A stretch of DNA of 5,323 nucleotides from CAZVCG01 sp964649675. Lineage in GTDB: Bacteria > Pseudomonadota > Alphaproteobacteria > UBA9219. Below the pieces are notes generated by a model. The model ran no database searches, had not been told where the DNA came from, and saw nothing but the letters and a program-made list of their open reading frames with translations. Made by a program: the position numbers and the translations under genes. This document shows positions 1 through 5,323 of the stretch, in pieces. The stretch spans positions 1-5,323 of the forward strand of contig CAZYPX010000120.1 in NCBI GenBank assembly GCA_964649675.1, given 5' to 3'. The first letter of the stretch is position 1. Every line of letters starts with the position of its first letter.

Positions 1-26
1 GACCTATAGCGACGGTCCGACCTATA
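1..26 (+). repeat. Short direct repeat in the tail of the upstream gene
   Basis: The 8-base word GACCTATA occurs at 1-8 and 19-26, a spacing of 18 bases or six codons, and gives a repeated Thr-Tyr (TYSDGP-TYT) in the protein. It may be the end of a longer in-frame tandem repeat or chance; the part before the window is needed to tell. Confidence 0.3.
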
Positions 27-46
27 CGCTGTGCATCCGTATGTAA
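2..46 (+). CDS. C-terminal end of an upstream gene, possibly a pilin-like protein (partial)
   Basis: Frame 2 reads TYSDGPTYTLCIRM and stops at TAA (44-46); its start lies before the window. The tail is rich in Tyr and Thr and carries one Cys. The next gene, a pseudopilin, begins only 4 bases after the stop, so the two are almost certainly co-transcribed. A tail of the form YTLCI-M would suit the final beta-strand of a pilin or pseudopilin globular domain, and pseudopilin genes are often clustered, but 14 residues are too few to assign a family. Frame 1 stops at once (TAG, 7-9). That this is the real frame rests on its abutting the next start codon. Confidence 0.5.
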   Translation, partial: TYSDGPTYTLCIRM

Positions 47-50
47 GGCC

Positions 51-911
51 ATGCCGCGCGCCGCTTCACGCCTGATTTCCCTGAGCACGAATACGCGCGG
101 CTTCACGCTTGTCGAAATGTCGGTGGTGCTTGTCGTGATTGGCCTCGTGATTCTTATCGTTTATCCTGCGCTCAACGCGCTGCGCACCGGCGCGCAACGG
201 AGTTTGACCGACAGCAACCTACAAAGCCTTTTGCGCGCCGCTGCGGTCTACGTTCAAGCCAACGGCTGCCTGCCCTGCCCCACGCCCGCAACCACGACGG
301 GAGCAGGGTTCGGACGCGTGCGCGGCGATGCGAATGCCGCCGCTCCTCCTTGCGGCTCGTGCGCGGTGCCGGAGGGCATCGCGCCGTTCGCGTCGCTTGG
401 CGTTCCGGAATCCTCCGCGCGGGACGGCTGGGGACGGTGGGTCACGATGCGCATCGATCCCTTATTGGCGGTCAACTTCAACGTCGTGCCCCCTACCGCG
501 CCGTGCTCCTCCGCCGACGTGACAAACGGTATATGCGCGCAGGCGGGCGCAAGCCAAAAGGGCTTATGCCGGAGCGGACTGTCTCCGGCCAATCGCGTCA
601 TCGTCGAAACGCCTTCGGGCGCCACGCAAGCCGCGGCCATCATCTTCGTAAGTCATGGCCCGAACGGCAAAGGGGCTTTTATCGCCAGCCCGCTGGCCGG
701 AACCAACAACGGCGCACGATTGCAGGTTTACGGCCCCCTGACGTGCGACGCCAACCATACCGAAAATTGCAACGCGGACGGCAACGTTTTGTTCAGGAAC
801 GGCACAACCGTATTAGGCGGAAGCAACCCGTATGACGACTCCATGGTCTTTCTCGATCGCAATAACCTCGTCAGCTTCCTTGGCAACGGCAGTTGCCAAA
901 CGGCATGGTAG
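51..911 (+). CDS. Type II secretion/type IV pilus pseudopilin, long and cysteine-rich
   Basis: This is a 286-residue prepilin-like protein. A short basic leader (residues 1-17) ends in the prepilin peptidase site RG|FTLVEMSVV: Gly17 is -1, Phe18 is +1 and Glu22 is the conserved E5. A hydrophobic helix runs to about residue 40, forming the inner-membrane anchor and later the filament core. The globular part resembles a pseudopilin family with a G-LPCP segment (here NGCLPCP, 71-77), a GIAPFASLG segment followed by DGWGRW (109-130), a VSHGPNGKGAF segment (200-210) and YDDSMVFL near the end (261-268). It has ten cysteines (73, 76, 101, 104, 152, 162, 173, 232, 240, 282), including two CxxC pairs, which would face the periplasm and suggest disulfides. 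E5 argues against a GspK-type tip subunit. The ATG is chosen because it gives a normal leader; the AAGG at 45-48 is too close to be a good ribosome binding site, so coupling to the upstream stop is likely. Whether it is the main or a minor subunit is unknown. Confidence 0.88.
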   Translation: MPRAASRLISLSTNTRGFTLVEMSVVLVVIGLVILIVYPALNALRTGAQRSLTDSNLQSLLRAAAVYVQANGCLPCPTPATTTGAGFGRVRGDANAAAPPCGSCAVPEGIAPFASLGVPESSARDGWGRWVTMRIDPLLAVNFNVVPPTAPCSSADVTNGICAQAGASQKGLCRSGLSPANRVIVETPSGATQAAAIIFVSHGPNGKGAFIASPLAGTNNGARLQVYGPLTCDANHTENCNADGNVLFRNGTTVLGGSNPYDDSMVFLDRNNLVSFLGNGSCQTAW

Positions 912-913
912 GA
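910..913 (+). promoter_or_regulatory. Ribosome binding site that decides the ATPase start
   Basis: AGGA at 910-913 overlaps the pseudopilin stop codon (TAG, 909-911) and lies 9 bases before the ATG at 923. This supports 923 as the ATPase start over the in-frame ATGs at 893 and 905, which lie inside the pseudopilin gene and have no comparable purine-rich site at the right distance. Confidence 0.6.
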
Positions 914-922
914 ACGGCCTCT

Positions 923-2680
923 ATGAAAAAAAAACCTCTCCATAAAGCCGTTTCCCCAGCATACGCCAACGACGATCCGCTCCCACGCGGCAATAGCCCG
1001 CTAAATCCGGAAGCCCCGCCAATCGGCGAACGCCTTGCCGAGCTTGGGCTTATCACCCGCGACCAACTGGCCATCGCCCTGCGCGAACAACGGCAAAAAG
1101 GCGAGATGCTTGGGGTCATTCTCATCCGCTTGGGCTTTCTCGACGAGACCGCTTTCGCCCGAATCCTTGCCGAAAGGACGGGCCGCGCCGCCGTCGACCT
1201 CAAAAACTTCCGGCTTGATCCCGCGCTCCTGCAATGCCTCCCTAAAGCCGCCGCTCTGCGCTGCCATGCCCTTCCTCTCAGGCTGGACGAAGACACCCTT
1301 GATGTCGCCATGGCCGATCCTTACGACATCGTAGCGCTCGACACACTGCGCCGGTATTTTCCTCGGCATGTAGCAATCGTCCCGCACGTCGCAGCGAAAA
1401 CCGACATTGACGACGCCCTGATCTACGCCTACGGCGCCGACGCTTCGCTCGACGACATCGTGCGCGAACTGGAAACGGGAAAAACGGACAGACCGGCTCA
1501 TGTGCAGGCCTATGAGCATCCCGTCGTGCGCCTTGTGAACCAGCTTCTGACGGACGCCGTAAAAAGCGGCGCGTCGGACATCCATCTTGAGCCTGAACAG
1601 ACTTTTGTCCGCGTGCGTACGCGCATCGACGGCGCCATGCGGCAGGTGCGCGCGCTGCATCTTGAGCACTGGCCCGCGCTGTCCCACCGCATCAAAATCA
1701 TGGCCGGCATGAACATAGCCGATACACGAAGCATTCAGGACGGGCGCTTTCACATGCAGGTCGGGGGTGGAAACGTCGATTTCCGCGTGGCCATCATGCC
1801 TACCGTTTGGGGGGAAAACATCGTCGTGCGGCTGCTCGACCATCGCCGCTCCCTCTTGCCGCTTGAAGGACTCGGATTCGATTCCGGAAAAATCGCCGTT
1901 CTCGAGCGCATCATGGAACGTCCCATGGGCATCACGCTGGTGACCGGACCGACCGGTAGCGGAAAGACGACAACGCTGTATTCCATTTTGCGCCGCCTGA
2001 GCGCGGCGGACGTAAATATCGCGACGCTCGAAGAACCCGTCGAATACCAATTGGAGCTTATTCGCCAGACGGCCATACAGGAATCGCAAGGCCTGACGTT
2101 CGCGGCGGGCGTGCGCAGCGTGTTGCGCATGGATCCCGACATCATCTTCATCGGCGAGGTGCGCGACGGCGACACGGCGCAAATGGCGCTTCGCGCCGCC
2201 ATGACAGGACATCAGGTTTACTCCACGCTGCACTGCCAGGACGCGCTCAGCGCTTTGCCACGGCTGATCGACCTTGGCCTCAGCCCGCGCATGGTCGCGG
2301 GGCATATCAACGGAATCGTCGCGCAACGCCTTGTGCGCAAGCTATGCCCGCATTGCCGCCGCGAACGTAAAGCCGGCGAAACCGAATGCCGGATGCTCCG
2401 CGCCGATCCATCTACGCCGCCGATCATTGCCGATGCCGACGGCGGCGCGCTGTGCGGATGCACAGGAAGGTCTGGACGCATGGTCATCACCGAGATTTTG
2501 AGCCTTTCGCCGGAAATAGACGACATGATTGCGCGCGAGGCCGGACGGCTCGATCTTTACCGCCAGGCACGCGCCGAAAAGTTCCGGACTCTGCAGGACG
2601 ACGGCATCGCCCACGTTTTGGCCAAGACCATTGCGCTAAGCGACCTGCGGCGCGTCGTAGATTTGACACGCGAGTTTTGA
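923..2680 (+). CDS. gspE: GspE/PilB-family secretion ATPase
   Basis: A 585-residue cytoplasmic hexameric ATPase that powers pseudopilus or pilus assembly. After a low-complexity start (1-32) comes an MshEN/T2SSE N-terminal domain (about 33-170) built on two 24-residue repeats (33-56 and 62-85). The N2 domain begins near 200 (VRLVNQLL, then GASDIHLEP at 216-224). The RecA-like domain has Walker A GPTGSGKT (342-349), an Asp-box ATLEEPVEYQL (367-377, with Glu where Asp is usual), Walker B LRMDPDIIFIGEVRDG (401-416) with Glu412, and a His-box TGHQVYSTLHC (428-438). A zinc-type loop has CPHC (475-478) and a shortened CGC (511-513). The start at 923 is preferred; an in-frame ATG at 893 would add 10 residues. 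The GspF-like gene follows after one base. The gene symbol reflects the family; pilB is equally defensible because the type of system is unresolved. Confidence 0.93.
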   Translation: MKKKPLHKAVSPAYANDDPLPRGNSPLNPEAPPIGERLAELGLITRDQLAIALREQRQKGEMLGVILIRLGFLDETAFARILAERTGRAAVDLKNFRLDPALLQCLPKAAALRCHALPLRLDEDTLDVAMADPYDIVALDTLRRYFPRHVAIVPHVAAKTDIDDALIYAYGADASLDDIVRELETGKTDRPAHVQAYEHPVVRLVNQLLTDAVKSGASDIHLEPEQTFVRVRTRIDGAMRQVRALHLEHWPALSHRIKIMAGMNIADTRSIQDGRFHMQVGGGNVDFRVAIMPTVWGENIVVRLLDHRRSLLPLEGLGFDSGKIAVLERIMERPMGITLVTGPTGSGKTTTLYSILRRLSAADVNIATLEEPVEYQLELIRQTAIQESQGLTFAAGVRSVLRMDPDIIFIGEVRDGDTAQMALRAAMTGHQVYSTLHCQDALSALPRLIDLGLSPRMVAGHINGIVAQRLVRKLCPHCRRERKAGETECRMLRADPSTPPIIADADGGALCGCTGRSGRMVITEILSLSPEIDDMIAREAGRLDLYRQARAEKFRTLQDDGIAHVLAKTIALSDLRRVVDLTREF

Positions 2681-2681
2681 C

Positions 2682-3905
2682 ATGACCAAGTATCGTTACC
2701 GCGCAGCCCACGCCACAGGCAAAATCCTCAAGGGGAACATGACGGCGATGAACGAAAAAGACCTGTCCGCCAATCTGCGTCATGCCGGCCTTGAGCTAAT
2801 CGACGCGAAGGCTCATGCGGACAACGCCCTGTCAACGCCAAAGCCGTGGTCAAGGCGACGCATCAGGGCGCGTCAGCGCGCCTTGGCATGCCGACAGATC
2901 AAAAATCTTTTGATGGCGGGCGTGCCCTTCATCGACACGCTGAGCGGCGTAAGCAAAACGCTGCCGTACGGTCCTTTGCGCGACAAGCTTGAGGCGATCG
3001 GACACAGCGTCAACCAGGGCACGGGCATTGCCGCCGCTTTTGCCGAACATCCGGACGCGTTCAACAAGATTTTTCTGGCAATTTTGAACGCGGGTGAAAA
3101 AGGCGGAGACCTTGCGGCAACTTTCGGCTATCTCGCCGATTTCCTCGACCGCCAGACGCAATTGCATGAAAGACTGCGGCGCGCGATACGCTATCCCCTT
3201 TTTCTTCTCGCTCTTGCAACCAGCGTCATGCTCTTCATGCTCACGATGGTTGTGCCGCGCGTTATGGCCTTTTTACATACGCTTGAAACCAGTCAGCCGA
3301 TGGCCACGCGCCTTTTTCTGGATTTGTCTCTTTTTGTGACGGAATATGGCGTTTTTTTTCTTATCCTCGCATGTAGCGGCGCTTTTCTTTTTGTTATCTT
3401 GCGGCGCGTTTCGATGGATTTTGCCCAGCGCTCCGACGAATTGACGCTTCGCATTCCTTTTATCGGATCTGTCCTCCGGCAAATCGCTTTGGCGCGGTAC
3501 GCGCACAGTCTTGCGCTCTTACTGAAAAGCGGCGGCGATATACCGTCCTCCCTCGTTACGGCTCGAACGGTTCTGGCCAACCGCTTTCTTGAAACCGAGG
3601 CCAAAAAAGCCGCGAGCCTCGTGCAAACGGGACAGCCTTTTTCCTCCGCGACAAAAAACCTTTTTCCGCCATCGGTCATACAGATGTTGGCCATAGGAGA
3701 GCAAAGCGGCACGCTTAACAAAACGTTAGAGGACGTAGCCCAGAACTTCGATGAGGAATCGCGCCATGCGTTAGACCAGTTTATCGGGACTTTGGAGCCG
3801 ACCTTGACGCTACTTGTCGGGGCGATGCTCGCGTGGGTCGTTTTGGCGGTCCTTGGCCCCGTTTACGGCAGCCTGAGCCATCTTAGCGCGACTGGAGCCC
3901 TGTAA
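2682..3905 (+). CDS. gspF: GspF/PilC-family inner-membrane platform protein
   Basis: A 407-residue polytopic protein of normal family length. It forms the inner-membrane platform that couples the assembly ATPase to pilin insertion. The N-terminal cytoplasmic segment (YRYRAAHATGKILKG, 4-18, to about 45) is the usual GspF/PilC lead-in. Two T2SSF repeats follow: the first at about 66-190 with NAGEKGGDL (136-144) and the RAIRYP motif (167-172), the second at about 268-390 with AIGEQSGTL (337-345) and the conserved LEP (371-373). Three membrane segments are visible, at about 173-195, 222-241 and 374-397. The ATG lies one base after the ATPase stop, with only a weak GAG (2672-2674) as ribosome binding site, so translational coupling is likely. 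The stop overlaps the next start codon. Confidence 0.93.
   Translation: MTKYRYRAAHATGKILKGNMTAMNEKDLSANLRHAGLELIDAKAHADNALSTPKPWSRRRIRARQRALACRQIKNLLMAGVPFIDTLSGVSKTLPYGPLRDKLEAIGHSVNQGTGIAAAFAEHPDAFNKIFLAILNAGEKGGDLAATFGYLADFLDRQTQLHERLRRAIRYPLFLLALATSVMLFMLTMVVPRVMAFLHTLETSQPMATRLFLDLSLFVTEYGVFFLILACSGAFLFVILRRVSMDFAQRSDELTLRIPFIGSVLRQIALARYAHSLALLLKSGGDIPSSLVTARTVLANRFLETEAKKAASLVQTGQPFSSATKNLFPPSVIQMLAIGEQSGTLNKTLEDVAQNFDEESRHALDQFIGTLEPTLTLLVGAMLAWVVLAVLGPVYGSLSHLSATGAL
3894..3897 (+). promoter_or_regulatory. Ribosome binding site for the GspL/PilMN-like gene
   Basis: GGAG at 3894-3897 lies inside the last codons of the GspF-like gene, 7 bases before the ATG at 3905. The spacing is near ideal. 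With the TAATG stop/start overlap (3903-3907) it fixes the start of the last gene and indicates coupled translation. Confidence 0.7.
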
Positions 3906-5323
3906 TGGGAAGTTTCGCGATTTCTTCCTCGTCTTTTATTCTCAAGGTCGGCGACGATGGCGCGCTCCTTGTCCCTCCCCGTTCGGCAGGTTACGCGGCG
4001 CCCGTTTACGCCGAACACAACGACAACACCCGAACAGCGGCCATCCTCGACACCCTGAAAAACAACCCGCGCACGCCGGTTATTCTCGCCGCCGACACTC
4101 TGGGGCAAGATTACAAGCGCGACGTTTTGCCGCGCCTGAACATCCTTGACCGGCGCAAACTTGTGTCACGGCGTTTGCAGGATTATTTTCCGGCTCATGA
4201 GCCCGGGCGCAAGCCCGTTTCAACCGCCCTGCGCCTCAACGGCAAGGAAACGCTTTTTGTCGGCGTACATCATGAAGGCCCTCTCGCCGCATGGCTCGAG
4301 CATTTGGAATCGTGTCCTAACGCGCTTGTTGGCATTGTCCCCTTGCCGCTGGCCGTTTCGGATATGGCCGCCGGACTTTTGTCCGAAACGGCTCAGGGAT
4401 GGTGCCTCATGCTCAGTTACCATCGCACGGGCGGGTTCCGGCAAATCGTCACACGCGATGGCTCTTTCGCTTTTACGCGCATGACCTCGCCTGTCCGGCA
4501 AGAGTTCAGTCCGGCCATGATAACGGCCTCGCTTGCCGTGGATATGAAAGCGACCGTGGATTACCTTGTCCGTCTTGGATTAAAAAAAGGCGAAAAGCTC
4601 CCCCTTATCGCGATCCTGCCGCGCGCATGGCACGGAGCCGTGGAAGCTTTGCCCGACCCTTTCAAAGTCGTCGCCGCCTATACCCCTTGCGAAGCGGCGC
4701 ACAGCCTCGGCCTCGCTTTAACGCCCTCGAACGACGACTCCGCGAGCGACGAGCTTTTCACCGCATGGATCGGTCGGCGGACACCGCGCCCCCTGTTGAT
4801 GACGGACACGGCGCGTGAACGCCTAAAAACAAGCCGGATCAGAAAAATCGGAACGGCGCTCGCGGTCGCCATTCTCTTTACGGGGATCGGAAATTTGGGG
4901 TGGCGCGCCCATGATTTGCGCGAAGTCGCCGAGGCCAACCGCACAGCGGCGCATAATGTCGCCTTACTCAGGGAACAATGGGTTCGCGAGCGGGCCGAAC
5001 TGGCCCCCGTCACGGAACCGCTCGGGCGTTTGCGGCAAGCCGTCGCGCGGCAGCGCCTCTTTACCGAAACGGACGCGGGCCCCTGGCCGCTCTTGCAAAC
5101 GCTTGCGGAAAACATTGGCGCAAGCGGACGCCTGACGCGTTTCGTCTGGAACAGAGGCGAAAAAAACGGCGCGCCCGAAACTTTAGTTTTTTCCCTGCGC
5201 CTGACGGATGGCTCCAACGACGAAAGACAAAACGTCGTGCGGCGTATCGACAACCTTGTCCTTGCTTTGCGCGCCGCCCAGCCCAATTATGAAATCGCCG
5301 TGACGCGCTACCCTTTTCTGGTC
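3905..5323 (+). CDS. GspL/PilM-PilN-like inner-membrane assembly protein (3' end outside the window)
   Basis: The frame stays open for 473 codons to the window edge. Residues 1-310 look cytoplasmic and mixed alpha/beta: a strand-rich start (FILKVGDDGALLVP, 11-24), a basic segment LDRRKLVSRRLQDYFP (81-96), then WCLMLSYHRTGGFRQIVTRDG (166-186), which resembles the paired hairpins of the actin-like fold in PilM and cytoplasmic GspL. No clear nucleotide-binding motif is seen, so the fold may be degenerate. A basic stretch (RERLKTSRIRKIG, 304-316) precedes one membrane helix (about 316-332), implying a cytoplasmic N-terminus. A charged, helical, possibly coiled-coil region (335-385) leads to a small alpha/beta periplasmic domain (from about 392), like the ferredoxin-like domain of GspL or PilN. 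In GspL this layout recruits GspE and binds GspM. Its place after the ATPase and platform genes fits that job. The family assignment is by architecture and context; sequence similarity is not obvious by eye. Confidence 0.72.
   Translation, partial: MGSFAISSSSFILKVGDDGALLVPPRSAGYAAPVYAEHNDNTRTAAILDTLKNNPRTPVILAADTLGQDYKRDVLPRLNILDRRKLVSRRLQDYFPAHEPGRKPVSTALRLNGKETLFVGVHHEGPLAAWLEHLESCPNALVGIVPLPLAVSDMAAGLLSETAQGWCLMLSYHRTGGFRQIVTRDGSFAFTRMTSPVRQEFSPAMITASLAVDMKATVDYLVRLGLKKGEKLPLIAILPRAWHGAVEALPDPFKVVAAYTPCEAAHSLGLALTPSNDDSASDELFTAWIGRRTPRPLLMTDTARERLKTSRIRKIGTALAVAILFTGIGNLGWRAHDLREVAEANRTAAHNVALLREQWVRERAELAPVTEPLGRLRQAVARQRLFTETDAGPWPLLQTLAENIGASGRLTRFVWNRGEKNGAPETLVFSLRLTDGSNDERQNVVRRIDNLVLALRAAQPNYEIAVTRYPFLV

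Noticed and set aside
350..835. A 161-codon plus-strand frame inside the pseudopilin gene
   Set aside because: Its translation is very Arg-rich and lacks motifs, whereas the overlapping frame carries the prepilin cleavage site and conserved pseudopilin segments.
893..922. The earlier in-frame ATG codons (893 and 905) as the ATPase start
   Set aside because: They sit inside the pseudopilin gene without a well-spaced ribosome binding site, whereas the ATG at 923 has AGGA 9 bases upstream.
1001..2326. A 441-codon open frame on the minus strand opposite the ATPase gene
   Set aside because: It lies wholly within a well-recognised ATPase gene, its translation is His/Arg-rich without family motifs, and long antisense open frames are expected in GC-rich coding DNA.
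3352..3359. An eight-T run that could suggest a transcription terminator
   Set aside because: It lies within a membrane segment of the GspF-like gene (Val-Phe-Phe-Leu codons) and I see no GC-rich hairpin directly before it.
4146..4818. Two overlapping plus-strand frames (4146-4484 and 4399-4818) inside the last gene
   Set aside because: Both are out of frame with the longer 3905 frame, have Arg/Pro-rich translations and no good ribosome binding site; the 3905 frame explains the whole region.
4678..5286. A 202-codon minus-strand frame opposite the last gene
   Set aside because: Its product is rich in Arg and Ser with no recognisable domain, and the plus-strand frame continues unbroken from a good ribosome binding site through the region.
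1..5323. CRISPR array, tRNA or rRNA gene, insertion sequence or phage genes
   Set aside because: No regularly spaced repeats, RNA gene sequences, transposase motifs or terminal inverted repeats were seen; the window is filled by the operon genes.

Overview
The window is one tightly packed, all-plus-strand operon segment for a type IV pilus-like or type II secretion-like assembly machine. The DNA is moderately GC-rich by eye, and coding frames favour G/C at third positions. A long E5-containing pseudopilin with a glycine-proline-cysteine core, followed by GspE, GspF and a GspL-like gene, fits a proteobacterium, perhaps an alphaproteobacterium. That placement is an impression, not something the sequence proves.

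Layout: bases 2-46 hold the last 14 codons of an upstream gene, possibly another pilin-like protein. A 286-residue cysteine-rich prepilin/pseudopilin follows (51-911). Next comes a GspE/PilB-type secretion ATPase (best start 923, ending 2680), then a GspF/PilC-type inner-membrane platform protein (2682-3905). Last is a gene that starts at 3905 inside the preceding stop codon (TAATG) and stays open to the window edge at 5323. Its 473 visible residues have a large cytoplasmic part, one membrane segment, a short coiled-coil-like stretch and a small periplasmic domain, the layout of GspL or of a PilM-PilN fusion. Intergenic gaps are 4, 11 and 1 bases plus one overlap, so no stretch lacks a gene and there is no room for an internal promoter or terminator.

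Working model: the ATPase hydrolyses ATP in the cytoplasm and drives the GspF-like platform. The GspL/PilMN-like protein would tie the ATPase to the periplasmic part of the machine. The pseudopilin, after cleavage by a prepilin peptidase not encoded here, would be pushed into a periplasmic or surface filament. No secretin, prepilin peptidase, GspC or GspM gene is visible, so the choice between type II secretion, type IV pilus and a related filament system cannot be settled from this window.

The core genes are recognisable family members rather than a new system. The points most worth a second look are the ten-cysteine pseudopilin, the altered MshEN motifs and compacted zinc loop in the ATPase, and the divergent GspL/PilMN-like last gene.
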